64,000 nucleotides of DNA from Monomorium pharaonis (taxonomy: Eukaryota > Arthropoda > Insecta > Hymenoptera > Formicidae), in NCBI RefSeq assembly GCF_013373865.1, contig NC_050469.1, positions 27,699,546-27,763,545 on the forward strand, given 5' to 3'. Of this stretch, positions 26,401 through 37,605 are shown piece after piece. The translations under genes were made by a program, and so were the position numbers. Under the pieces are notes generated by a model, which was not told the DNA's origin, made no database searches, and saw only the letters and a list, made by a program, of their open reading frames with translations. Every line of letters begins with the position of its first letter. Position 1 is the stretch's first letter.

Positions 26401-27240
26401 GTAGAAGTTTCGCGATAAATAATAGCATTGCACAATTTTTAGCTTAACCTATATTAAATGTTTTATTGCGAGTCTGTTTACGCTATATATTAGCTTTTAC
26501 TCCGCGCGGGAACATCGGTGTCCTCCCTAACTCTCATATTTAACTTACCGAAATGAAGATGCGTCCCTGAGCGTGCACGCAACTCGACGCGCGAGTGTAC
26601 GCGTGCACGTGCATGAGCGATGAATCGGAGCGGGAGAAAGATCGGAGACGAGAGAGACGACAGAGAGAGAGAAAGAGAGAAGAAAGAAAAAGAGGAGATG
26701 CGCGATTCTCCTCTCGGACCTCTCTTGAGTATAGAACTCACCGGATATACAAGTGGGTAATAACCGTATGAAAGGGTAACAAAGGTGGCTGACACACCGC
26801 GGTCGATGTAAAGAGCAGGGGGCAAGGGTATGGGCGCGGGCAAGGGAATAGCAATAAATATATTTTGACATGGGAGAGCCTTGCCGACGGTCTTATGCAT
26901 AATAATTGTAACGGCCGTCTCTCTCGCACTTGCACGGTACGGCACGTACGCACAACGTACGCACGCGGGCAAGACGTCGTCGCTCTCGGGCCCTTTGTGT
27001 TCGCCGAATTACGGGTGCTGGCTAGCAGTAGGCAAATATTATAGCAACAGGCGGAGACGAGGGGTAGCGATAATGTTTTCATTTGATGACGACTAACCTC
27101 GACTAACCGCACGTGAGATCGCACATTGGGGAAAGGCTCCCCCTATCTGCTTCCCTCCTCCCCCCCTTTCTCGGATATTCGCGAAAATGCGTAAGGGAGC
27201 TTCTTCGGAATTTACGAATGCATGTTTTTTGAGTAAGTTA
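23495..27240. other. non-coding stretch
   Basis: No gene recognised. A TATA-like sequence (TATATAAAAG, about 24652) sits in front of TCTGTCTTC-type sequence on the plus strand and could be a core promoter, but nothing downstream reads as coding. On the minus strand a donor-like CCG|gtgagtt (about 26746) ends a moderately long frame (26738-26972 region) that is Pro/Leu-rich and unrecognised. An AT-rich patch lies at 26160-26480. Confidence 0.4.
26645..26698. repeat. GA-rich microsatellite
   Basis: Mostly GA dinucleotides interrupted by AAAG and GAC. Minus-strand Ser/Leu frames over it are low-complexity artefacts. Confidence 0.8.
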
Positions 27241-27244
27241 TTGA

Positions 27245-27400
27245 TATTATACGGAGTGTACTCAAAACTCAACGGATTAAGTCCATAAAAATGAAACTTT
27301 TTTTATAATTTTGTTTTTGTTTATTCAAAGTAGCCTTCTGAATCTATCTGTAATATATTTTAACGATTTATGGATATTTCAAAGCGTTAATTGTCTTTCA
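27245..27400 (-). pseudogene. decayed mariner-type transposase 3' end (minus-strand copy)
   Basis: On the minus strand the segment ends in IDSEGYFE followed by a stop at 27321-27323, which matches the usual C-terminus of mariner transposases (about KCIDSEGDYFE). Upstream there is only a frayed frame with an in-frame stop. The sequence after the stop runs through an A-rich stretch to GTTTTGAGTACACTCCG, probably the element's terminal region. No catalytic domain remains. Recognition is by motif only, but the tail also aligns with the oppositely oriented copy at 27471-27760. Confidence 0.6.
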
Positions 27401-27470
27401 GAGAACACTTTTTATCGATACTTTTTGTCACAATTCGATTATTAAATGATAGTTCTTGGAAACTTCCAGG

Positions 27471-27760
27471 CTCAATCGTCTATCACATTCGCCTAATTTG
27501 GCTTTATGTGAATTTTTTCTAAAATAAACAAGCTAATAAAAGAATATTATTTTAATTGAAACCATAAAGCGACGACACGCTCTCTAAAAACCAAACTGGT
27601 CGATATATTGGAATAGTCATTTCAATCATTTGTAAAGCGTTGTTAGCAATGTATAAACTGGGAAGAGAAGACCATTTTGAATATACAAAAATAAAATTAA
27701 AAAAAATTTAATTACTTTGTTTTTATCGAGTGTCTCGTTGGATTTTATACTATATATACA
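27471..27760 (+). pseudogene. decayed mariner-type transposase fragment (plus-strand copy)
   Basis: The frame at 27471-27521 reads LSHSPNLALCEFFL, which matches the conserved mariner segment HxPYSPDLAPCDFFLF around the third catalytic Asp; that Asp position appears as Asn here. Further on come the remnants FQSFVKRC, a stop, QCINW, and after a frameshift EDHFE, corresponding to the C-terminal FQxCFxxWxxRxxKCIxxxGDYFE region. Several stops and frameshifts show it is dead. The A-rich tail after it (ATACAAAAATAAAATTAAAA) resembles the tail of the minus-strand copy, so both belong to one family. Confidence 0.65.
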
Positions 27761-28295
27761 CGAATAACCAATTATTATAAATTTAAGAATTTACATATAA
27801 GAAAAAGAACAAAACACATATGAATCTTAAATTTTATGTATCTGTAAAACTTTGGAGAATTATGTCTTGCGGAATGAAATTAATTAAATGAAAAATGATC
27901 TCACGTAACCTAATTTTATCACGGAAATAATACGTGGAGTCTGTGTTTGAGCGACGAAAAAGAAAATTCTTGCAACACTACTCCCGTGCGATTTCGTAAT
28001 AAATACAGAATCGGAGACTTTAATGCTTGGCGCGTTGTACACTGAGAAATTTAAATGCAAGCTTGTTGGCATTATTTGTGTCGTATATTAATGGTATTTA
28101 TCAATATATTTTTTTACGAAAGAACCTCGTGTATAAAATAATTATAGTAGCAAGTTGATGACATTAATATTAATAATCAGTAATAACAGAATATTATACA
28201 TATAATTAAGTGTATCATTAATTAGAAATAGACTAAAATATTATTAATAGTTTATTTTTATAAGCTTGTATCGAAACGTGTAAAGTAAAACTCAC
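27761..28295. other. AT-rich non-coding stretch
   Basis: No gene or clear repeat. If the exon proposed at 28296 is real, this is the start of the intron that follows it on the minus strand. Confidence 0.4.
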
Positions 28296-28785
28296 CTCAC
28301 TCAAATAAATTTGCGATCCACGCAATCGTCAATCCCGTTTCCCGGATCACTAAGTCAACAAATAAAAAGTGTTCCGAAGCAACTGTTCCAGTCCGTTATC
28401 ATATGTCACACATCGTATTTCTTATTTCCAAGAAACATTCCGTTTGCTCTTATTATGCCGATTATGTCTTATCTTCGATCACATATTTCTCCAATTATTT
28501 AACGTTTGAATTCGAAGAAAGTCGTTTCTTCCGCGTGATAGCCGGAGATCTTCTTGAAAGGTCTGCTCCAAATTTATCTCGCTCTGTATTAGACCGCTAC
28601 CGGCGGTGTCATGCCGGTCGTTTCAATTCTGTCGGTCGAACCATACAATTTCGATTGATCGTAATTCACACACTTCCTCGTCCGATATTTATTCTATTCC
28701 TTTTTCTCTCTCTCTCTCTCTTTCTTCTCCTTCTTTTCTACTTCCCCCGCTGTTTTCTCGTGATTTTTTCCTTCGCCTCTTTTCC
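28296..28785 (-). other. candidate 5' untranslated exon of the receptor gene
   Basis: The minus strand carries a near-consensus donor GAG|gtgagttt with its last exonic base at 28296. Sequence upstream of it has stops in all three frames and no long open frame, which suits untranslated sequence. Such an exon is needed because the receptor's ATG sits on a splice acceptor; joining the two would remove a 10.4 kb intron. The upstream limit is a guess from the TATA-like motif at 28811-28817. Other donors on the same strand exist, so this is the best of several candidates rather than a demonstrated exon. Confidence 0.3.
28696..28736. repeat. CT microsatellite
   Basis: A pyrimidine run of TCTCTC units within TTT/CTTC-rich sequence, inside the candidate 5' exon region. 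It generates the long Phe/Ser/Leu plus-strand frames here, which I do not regard as genes. Confidence 0.8.
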
Positions 28786-28810
28786 TCCTCGGTCGCTGTG
28801 CTCGTCTTTG

Positions 28811-28880
28811 TATATACTCTCAATCTCTCTCTCTCTCTCTTTCTCTCTCTTTCTTTTTCTCCCCCCTCTCTTTCTATCTC
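28811..28880 (-). promoter_or_regulatory. candidate GAGA-rich promoter with TATA-like box
   Basis: Read on the minus strand, a long GA-dinucleotide tract is followed by GAGAGTATATACAAAG. A TATA-like box about 25-30 nt before the proposed exon start and GAGA repeats upstream is a common layout of insect developmental promoters. No initiator motif is clearly visible. A separate plus-strand open frame begins at 28917, so the region could work in both directions. Confidence 0.3.
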
Positions 28881-28886
28881 TCTTGT
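28822..28886. repeat. CT microsatellite and pyrimidine tract
   Basis: CT dinucleotides interrupted by TTTC and CCCCCC. On the minus strand this is the GAGA tract of the proposed promoter. Confidence 0.85.
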
Positions 28887-28916
28887 ATGTGCACGTGTGA
28901 CGGTGCGACTACGACG

Positions 28917-29024
28917 ATGGACGAGAAAGGACTGGTGCTGTACGATCGCTCAGACCTGTTTGACTGCATCGAAGCGCCTAAGAAGAACCGTGCCGTACCG
29001 AAGGAACGATTTTCCTCCGTATAG
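28917..29024 (+). CDS. unidentified 35-codon frame, possible small ORF or first coding exon
   Basis: I do not recognise this sequence. It begins ATGGAC in a good Kozak-like context (acgacgATGG) and encodes a hydrophilic, charged peptide (MDEKGLVLYDRSDLFDC...). Codon choice favours G or C at third positions more than the flanks. It ends in TAG, but the overlapping sequence TA|gtaagag is a usable donor whose intron would take the G of that stop, so the frame may be a first exon with phase 2. No downstream exon could be identified. There is no signal peptide, membrane segment or known domain. It may equally be chance, since GC-rich blocks have few stops. Confidence 0.3.
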   Translation: MDEKGLVLYDRSDLFDCIEAPKKNRAVPKERFSSV

Positions 29025-30089
29025 TAAGAGCCATCTGGGGAGCTGTTCTTACCCATCGGTTCACGCCTGTGCTTGGGCCCGCCAACAGCTCCAGTCCGGG
29101 CCCGATCGTCGACCAATCGGTGTGCACCGGTTCCCGGTACCTGTCCAAGTGCCACCCATCCGTCCCCACTTGTAACCGGCTCCACCACTCTTGAAAGATC
29201 TAACCGGCCCTCGCCAACCGCAAATATTGCCACTCCGCTAACTCGTTCGTTGACTACAAGTTGAATTTTTTATCACAGGAATATATATAAGTGTGAACAA
29301 AGAGAGAAAGAATAGAGAGAGAAAGAGGGAGAAAAAGGAATGAGGGAGGAGAGAGGTACACTAAGTTATTTTATTTTGTACTTCCTGATCTATTTTTCTG
29401 TTTTTCCTTTTTCTCTATTGATAAATAAATCGGGATTAAAAATTATTTTAATTACGCTCTAATTAAAATAATATAAAGCTTTATAATGATACACATTTTT
29501 CATTCTTCATTTTCTTCTTACAACTGTATACGTATAATTTTCTGTTATTATTACATTCTGTTATTATCACACGGACGTTCGAACAATCACACCACAGATT
29601 TTCCACGTAACACGTTTTTTCCTGGTTGAAGTCACAGGTATTTTCAGTTTTCTCCGATGTGGCGAATATTATGGCGGTTTCTCAAGCGTAGACAAGAAGT
29701 TTCCTCGTCACTCGTTCGGTATTCGAAATAGCACTCTTACGACGCTCCAGAATCCGGCTGCGGAGAGACGAGTTCTTTTCGCACGACGCTCGCGGTTTAC
29801 GCCTTATGTCGCCGATACGGGCTTTATTTGCGTATGCTAAATGGTGCACGCACGTGGTTTCCACATTCTCTCGAATGGCTAATCACACCGCAAATAATCG
29901 TGAACACGCGGCGTGAATCCTTTAGTCTTCAGACGTACTTTACGACACGGCTTTACCATTCGGAGCGGCCATATTTTTCTCCTATGCGTACTATACGGCA
30001 GTTTGTAAAGACAGTTTAGACAGTGGAGGTTTTTTTCGTGGAATTAGCGAACTCCTATTGGTAACCTTGTCTTCTGGACATTATTTATA
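29025..30089. other. non-coding stretch
   Basis: 29025-29260 stays GC-rich, with overlapping open frames on both strands but none recognised. From 29270 it becomes AT-rich with a GA tract (29299-29356). 29640-30010 is mixed with no gene recognised. Confidence 0.4.
29299..29356. repeat. GA microsatellite
   Basis: Interrupted GAGA/GAAAG purine tract following TATATATAAG. Confidence 0.8.
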
Positions 30090-30307
30090 ATTGAACATTA
30101 TTGGACATTATTTATAAACGTAGCTCTTTAAAACTGATTATGGTCGCACTGATTTATGGGACGTAATCGACTTATAAATTCTATAATGAGCCGTCATTTT
30201 CACTATTTTATATTGCCTAAATCCTAACTGGATATAACCAACTGTTTATGACATTATGAGTTGTTGTTTTTATTATTATTTTAATATTGTGCTCTATATT
30301 TGTCATT
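30090..30307 (+). repeat. dispersed repeat, copy 1
   Basis: About 218 bp matches the reverse complement of 42578-42801 at roughly 90% by eye, with a few small indels. Shared landmarks include TATAAACGTAGCTCTTTAAA, GATTTATGGGAC, GCCGTCATTTTCACTATTTT and CTAAATCCTAACTGGATATA. Flanks differ, so these are boundaries of a repeat family rather than of a larger segmental duplication. There are no terminal inverted repeats, tRNA-like boxes or coding capacity. The left edge follows a local duplication of GGACATTATTTATAA (30076-30090 and 30103-30117). Confidence 0.8.
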
Positions 30308-30339
30308 CTAATTTATTTGTATTTGTCATTAGTCTATTT

Positions 30340-30371
30340 GCATCGTTGTCAAACAGGTTTGACAACGATGC
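30340..30371. repeat. perfect inverted repeat, 15-bp arms, 2-bp spacer
   Basis: GCATCGTTGTCAAAC is followed by AG and then its exact reverse complement. It lies about 30 bp after dispersed-repeat copy 1 and is absent beside copy 2. It would extrude as a hairpin or cruciform. Confidence 0.9.
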
Positions 30372-33300
30372 GAACAGATTGCATATTGCATATTCTAGAG
30401 ATTGATCATCATGCAAATATCCAGATCTATATAAATAGATTATAAAAAAATATGAAATTAAAAGAAAAGTAGGAACTGTACATATTTCTTTCTAAGAGCA
30501 AAAAAGGCGATGGCTTCTTTTGTTCCTTTCTATGAATTACATTGGTCATGGGAATAACCGAAAGCAATTTATCTAGTAACCCTATAAGTAAATAGAAGTA
30601 TAGAATAAATCTATAACACAATATCATTGTGGCCACAATGATAATAAGTCGAATACAAAATCATTAAATTAGCACTCTTGTTATGTAGGCATATAAAAAG
30701 GCAGCTGTTAATGTTAAAAAAAAATGTAATAGATGTATTTTTTTCAACACAAATAATTCTAAATAATATTTCACAATTATAGATAAATTATAAATTTTAA
30801 TTACCACCCTATTGTCAGAAAGATAATAGAATAAACAAAGAATGACAAGTTTATATCCTAAAACGATTAAAATTAAAAATTAAAAAAATAAAAGAAAAAT
30901 TTTATACTTTTAAAAAAAGATTAATATTAAATATTTTCAACATTTTTTAATGATCTTTTATTATCTAATATTTTCATTTAGAACGAAATATTGTTTTATT
31001 TAGGAGTATTATTTCTAAATGTATTTCTTAACATATTATTTGAACAAATAAGAAAGTATTACAATTATTAGTGCGATTTCTCAATCAAATAAATGTTCTA
31101 AAAATTATTATTATTAAAAATATTTATATTGTTGATAAGTCTTGTATTATACATATACAATATGTATACACATAAGAAATTATTTTTTATAATAAAAAAT
31201 AAATTTTATAATAAAACGGTTAGTGGGACATTTATTCTACATTAGAATTTGTCGTGCTCGTCAAGAATTACATTGGCATAGATCAGTAACCCTTGCTACG
31301 TACTCATGTATCATTATAATTCAAAACGGAAGTGTTTTAACGGTAGCAATAAAAGAAATAGCGGAAAACTAATTACAACATGGCCGGATAGAAGGACCTG
31401 CCGAGTAAAGAATCGTGTAAGTTTCAATATTGCAATCGTCATGCAGGAAACTAGCCCGATTCCTACGCAAGCTAAATCAGTTGGCGCCTGCCGATTTCTA
31501 GATTCTTTTCCGAGAAAAGAGCTCACGTTATGTTGCGGTATAAATTATTTTCTCTAAGAATTTTAACAAATGTATTAATCCTAGAGATTAATTGTACTTT
31601 ATTCTCTCCCTTTATCGATTCTTTCATAAGTCTGTGAACCCTTTCGGATCGGAGAATTCCGATCTTATTCTAGATCTAAAAAACTTTAACGCAACTATTC
31701 TCTGAATTGACGAATGTGTAGAAATCGTGCATAATACTTTTTATGACCGGTTGTGGTCGCGTTATACGGTGGCGAAGTATCTACGAGCGATAAAAGTTCC
31801 TTAGTTTCTGAAGCGAAACAGGCCGATGCCATTGTCCGATTGTCGCGGTTGATGATGGCAAAACTATGAAAACAATTTTTTTTTAATTGTTTGGAATTTA
31901 AAGTTGTAGCACAATTTCCGTTCACAATTTCAATAACAATGCATTTGACATATAATTTCTAGATCAAATTGTTAAAAGTTTTTTAACGCTTTGAATTCTT
32001 TACTATTTAAGAAGAGCAACAAATCGCCAATTAACTCGCCTTTCTAGTTAAAAAGGAGAAAGAAAAAGAAAGAAAAATGCGTTTAGATGAAAGTATCAAC
32101 TGCAAAAAATATATAACTTATAAATCTTCTGACAGTTTCTTGTTTACTATAGAAACTTGTTAACTTCAAGATACGACACTACAGAATATCCTCACAGATT
32201 TTCTAATCGTAGTTAATTTACGGCTGTTTTCGCTAACTAAATTGATTGTTTGAAAGAAGCATTAACTTATTATACACGGAAAAACCTACATCAAAGAAAA
32301 TTATCTAATTTTACATTATAAATTAATCCAATCTTTAGCCTATCTTGTTTTGATTTATATTAATTTAATTTTTTAATTAGAATTACTACGTTAATTCTGT
32401 CTATATTTTATCCCTCGCCAAGTAAAATGTCAAACATTCTTCGCTTACAAAAATATTAGTTTCGTTGTTGGTGCTTTTAATTAATTAAAACATGTTTTCG
32501 GTAATTAATTGCGACCAGTTTATCAAAATGGGTTTTTTACCGACATATTGCCATTTTTGGTATAGAATCCACTGTCAGGTACACGAAGTGATAATTGCGA
32601 CACGTTTTAATTGCGATTTTACTCTTTAGACAACATCGATATGATCTCGAGTTTTGTACTAGAATTTTACGTTCCATGCCGAAAATACAACGGTCTAGCG
32701 ATTGAGAGTGAGATTGTCACGGTGATTTACTCACATACAAACGTCATCGTTAAAAAATTGCTCTCCTTGCTGAATCTTCTTTTCAAATCGTGCCCACCTC
32801 CCACGTGTCGTGCTCTTTGCTCTTTCGTAAGCTGGCCCAATTTCCACGGTAGTGCGCCTTATAAATCGCCGCACACCCCTCCGCCTCCATTTTTTACGAC
32901 CTTAACGTAAAACACCGAGACGAGTCGTCCTCTCACGAGAAAGATAACGAGCACATTTTTTTCATTTTTATTCTTTTTTTTTCTTCTTGCATTCTCGTTT
33001 CTTCTACCCTTCTCGTGAATTCGTCGGAATTCATTCGCTACTCGTTCAAGAATAGCATGCGAGTTTAAGGTGTAACTTAGTACGATTATGCATCAAAAAC
33101 GATTCTTATTATCAGTGAGGACATTCTCGTACTTTTTATTATTTCTTACACATTGCCAAGCGTTATGACTCGATCGACCGGAAACACATGTGCTCTCAAC
33201 ACTGTGGCATACGCGTAGCGTAAAGGAACTCGGATCGTAAAGGAACAAACAGATTTAACGAATTTACTTTAGCGATTAACCGATGTAGCATGTAGTATTT

Positions 33301-33536
33301 TTGAAGCGTGATAGAAAAAGCATGATTCGGTATTGTGGAATGCGACGAAGAATGAAGATCAACCGCGATTATTTTGCCGCACGGAATTCTCAAGTTGGCC
33401 GGCACGCATTGCAAAGGCGGAAAGTTAATTCGCCGGTAAAAAGTCCTATCTAAAGTTTGTCGGGTCGGCGATAGCTCCAGCAATTTAAATGCTAATCTAC
33501 GCATCACGGAACAAAGCAGCATCGAGAAAGTTTCAC
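30372..33536. other. AT-rich non-coding stretch
   Basis: No gene recognised. 30430-31230 is strongly AT-rich with poly(A)/poly(T) runs. 32760-32910 is a small GC-richer patch. Short frames here have no similarity I recognise. Confidence 0.5.

Positions 33537-33602
<66 letters not shown>
33537..33602. repeat. long CT microsatellite
   Basis: About 66 bases of nearly pure CT dinucleotides with a few TTTC interruptions. It is the purest microsatellite in the window and a likely length-variable marker. The Arg/Glu-repeat and Ser/Leu-repeat frames over it are artefacts. Confidence 0.95.
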
Positions 33603-33770
33603 TCACATTGTCTCACGTATTCGCTGTGCGTCATACCGCCGACCATTAGCCAACCACGACACGACTTTCCGTCAGATTTGAATCAGATTTGCATCAGAGC
33701 CAACACACCGCACGGTTCGTTAACACATTATATGATAATTCTGTGTTCAAAACAATCAATGTAATACTAC

Positions 33771-33912
33771 AATAAATGTATCTAGTTTCTACTTACGGTT
33801 AGAAAAGGTCAGGATAAAATATTAAATGTATCTGGGTTTTTAAAGAAAAGATCAAGTTAAAATATCAAATGCACCTAGACTTCTTCAAGAAAAGATCAAG
33901 TTGAAATCTTCT
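33771..33912. repeat. minisatellite, 43-44 bp unit, about 3.3 copies
   Basis: Units start with GAAAAGRTCARG and continue TWAAAATATYAAATG. Clear starts lie at 33802, 33845 and 33889. A partial unit precedes them (from about 33771) and the last is truncated. Units differ at about 20% of positions, so the array is old. Confidence 0.75.
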
Positions 33913-36176
33913 AAAATATTAAGATGAAATAAAATATGAATTTTTGTTATGCGCATACAATTGTTTATAATCTCAAACCGTTAACTAATATCGTAATTGT
34001 CTAGAAAGTGCTACAGAATTATTACATTCTGATGTATATTATTGTGAGATTTTTAGTGTAAATTACACGTGAAAACTAAATTAAAATTATCTTTTTACTT
34101 TTAATAATTCCATAAAATGGATATCTAGACAAGCGGATATCTTTGCTAAATAGAATCTACACGAATTATGCAATATATCAGTACAACGAAACGTTTGTTG
34201 CATTGCGAGACTTTTGTCGCAGATGTTATATCGATTCTACGAATCCGAATTTCCGAGGGTGCTCAAGTTCGTAAACACTGTTCACTGTCACCGCTCATAC
34301 ATTCAATAATTCAGCGAGAAAATAAAAAGGAAAAACGCGACGGTGGAGATTCGATTCGGCACTCCCCCAATATTTTGACTACCGTGTCAACGAGCCGGTC
34401 TCGTCCTGCATTCAGCATGCTCGTCAGCCCGTAACGCCATTCATTCAACTTTCAATGTTAGCGCGCCAAGCAGATTTATCGAACGATGTGTCGCCGGTTC
34501 AACGCCGCGCGTCCGTGCGGTTAAATTTGTGGCTCTTGTGGTTTTGTCCTGCGGGATAAAAGGGGGCCTCGCAAAAGGGCAATTGCAACGAATTCTTAAC
34601 GTTTAGCCACCGTTGTGTTTCGTACGCAATTGTGAATTGCCTAACTTCAACAGAATCGCTCAGATAAGAAATCATGTCAATATATTTATGGTACGATCGA
34701 GACATGTACTAACATCTCGGAACGTTAATAAATAATCCTCTATTTTTTTGTGTGTTTGCTAAAGTAAAAAGACGAATAAATTTTAAAATGACGCAATTGT
34801 TGCTATAATTATTGCTCTATGTGATTAGAAATAACCGAATAATATATAAACGTTTTTTTTTTACCAAATAAGTTCATAAAGAAATAAATAATTTCATTCA
34901 TTTTCATCTAATCGATTGATATAGACTCGCAATTTCGAACACTCTTAAAGATTTATAGAAGATGCTTTCGTACTTGAATCACTTATGCAAGCGCAAACCC
35001 TCGCCATCAGCGATCAGGCAGGATGAATCTGAACATCCAGATACCGGAACGTGACGATAACGACCAACGAGGGTTCTAGTGCTCCAGAGAAATCGAGTGA
35101 GCCTCATGCAAGGGGGAAGAGGCGCATTTAATCGTGCGGAACGATATTCGTTCCGTGGTTCCGTGTTATGTGCTGCTGCGGTAGTTTATAGTTGTCATCC
35201 ATTAAGTGTATTTAGACAGCGGGATACCACGTCACCGACGAGACGGATCGTTGCTTCTTGTCGTCGACATTAAACAGGCAAGAAGTCGGTTATTATCGTC
35301 ATTCAATATTCATTTGGCATTTCTTGCTCGTATAGGAGGAATCTTTATATTTCACACTCGCGAGGGTAAAGGTCCTCAAATACATAGGGAGGTTTGCTCA
35401 AAGGCCGAACGACTTTCTATAATCAAATTCGTCGAGCTCGCGAGCAGGCGATGTACGGTTGAACCGTCGCTTTATCGCGAAAACTGTGAGAGAGGCGATA
35501 TTAAATTTCAGATAGGGCCTCGTAGTCTCTAAGTTCGATGCCGCTTCCACGGGACAATCTTATTTTTGCTCGGGATAAATTTTGGCTCGATATTCGTATC
35601 GAACTCGAGCATTAGAATACTTTAAAAAAATTTGCGGAACTGAAGTGTATATTGGAAAGTACTTAGTAACGCGTCACACCCTGATCGACTTTTATTGAGA
35701 TGGACGTCGAGTAGGAACGATCGCGGAAATCTTTTGCGAGGAGTATACGCGCGCGGCTGAACTTTCACTCGGCCGATTCCTAAGCGAAGGAAAATGCGCG
35801 CCGCGTAAACCGCCGCCGGCGAATTATCTGAGAATCGAAAGACGGTATAAAGATCCCTCGGCCGGCGAGGAGACGCGAAACAAACCGTTTCCCAGGTTTG
35901 TCACGAAACGGTGCGGGAGATACATTCGCGCGGCAGGTACCGCAGCCGCTTGATTTTCACCGTCGCGGAAGTGTTTTCCATCGTCGCGGCGCGATTGGAC
36001 GCGGTCTCGAGAGTGCGGCTTCGACCGAATTCACCACTAGACTCTCGTTAGCAGTATTCAGAAATTATTCACAGTGCGCCCGAGTCCGTGGTGGCTGCCG
36101 TCGTCCTCGGGCCTGCTTGAAATATCATGAGGGAAAGCGTCCCGTGACAAATCGGGCAGATGTCGAAGTCTAATTA

Positions 36177-36199
36177 GGTACCCATGGTACCCATGGTAC
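36177..36199. repeat. 9-bp tandem repeat GGTACCCAT, 2.6 copies
   Basis: GGTACCCAT is repeated and then partly repeated again. Each junction creates overlapping GGTACC and CCATGG palindromes. Confidence 0.85.
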
Positions 36200-37549
36200 T
36201 TTGGAACACACCGGCACGCCAAACACTCGGCGGCCGATTCTGATCGTTGTTGATTCGTCATCCGCTCGTCACCCGTCGATATCCGTTTTACCCCGACGAT
36301 TTTTTCTCCTTGAGACTCGATCGATACGGTGGCACTCGTTAGTTGAGGCTTGTAAATAACAGTGGGGAGCATACATTATGTAGCCTTATGAAAAATTACG
36401 GTATAAAGTTAGGACCTTTTTTTTCTATTTTTGACAAATAGCAATAATTATTCTGAACTTTTACGCAACGTGCATTTATTAATACATATTTATTTTCTAG
36501 AATGCACATCTTCTGATTTAGAAGTCCACATTTAATAAAATTGAGCATGTTATTTTTCATTATTTTTAAATTTTTGTTAGTTCATAAAAATCCTCATAGT
36601 AGTAATCACAGTCACGTACTACAAATTTTTCTCCTTACAATATTTATTTTCTTTATAGAACTCTTTATAGAACCAGCGTTTCGACTGCACAGATTCTCGT
36701 GAACGCGATACCATGAAACACGTTTTGCGAGTCCGCAAAATCTCCGCATGAATTTGCCAAAGATCGCGACTCTCCCGACTACGTTGCACTGTAGATCACT
36801 GAGAGGTACATCCTCCGGCTAAACAGGCGTACCTGTACCCTTTCTCGCTTTGTGAGAGGACACACAGTAGATTCGAGATACGCGGTCGTGCTCCCAGTTC
36901 CCGTGAGGTCGTATGCCGAGGGAAGTTGACTTTCAGCGGTTCTCGAGATCGAAGATTCGCCTACGCCCTTCCTGCGGAAGAAGCTTCGTCGAAGGCCGTG
37001 TGTACGCGAGATTCTGTTTCCCCTCGCAGCTCTCGCGCTCGAAATAATCCCTCGATCTCGAGGCCCTCGCGAAATTGCTACCCCATAGTACATAGTTTGA
37101 CAGTTGCTTTTTTTCCTTCGTATTTACCTCGGAAAGGTGGATGAAATATTTTCATTGAAAGTATAATCCATTTCTTGAATTTTATAAATTTCTTGAATTA
37201 ATTTTAGGTATTAAATGAGAAGCGACGTGCGTTCTGAACGATATTACATATTAAGAAACACTACCAAGCGTCCACTTTCCCTTTTAATAAACTTTTCGAT
37301 ATCCAAGCTTTTTAAATAAACTTTAAATATGTTAAAGTTTATAGATAAAAATAACAATTACTTATTCTTTTATTATACTTTCTTGCACGTTAAAGGGTAA
37401 AGCATTCCTTAAAAAAGAAATAATTATTTTCTTTTGAAGAGAATATCATCGAAACTATGAAAGTTAAAAAAAATGTTTTAAATGGAGAAGTAATAATATT
37501 TCAAAAATATAGTTTATATATGATAACAATAAAACATTAAAAAAATTTT

Positions 37550-37605
37550 TTATTTAATAGTCATGGTTGTGTGTGTATGTGTGTAGTCGTGACTATTATT
37601 AAATA
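37550..37605. repeat. GT microsatellite enclosed by inverted arms
   Basis: TATTTAATAGTCA on the left faces TGACTATTATTAAATA on the right, pairing apart from a 3-nt insertion, around a GT-rich core. It would fold as a hairpin with a GT loop. Confidence 0.6.

Noticed and set aside
28403..29175. Long plus-strand frames of 165 and 189 codons
   Set aside because: They are produced by CT microsatellites (Leu/Ser/Phe runs) and share no similarity with known proteins.
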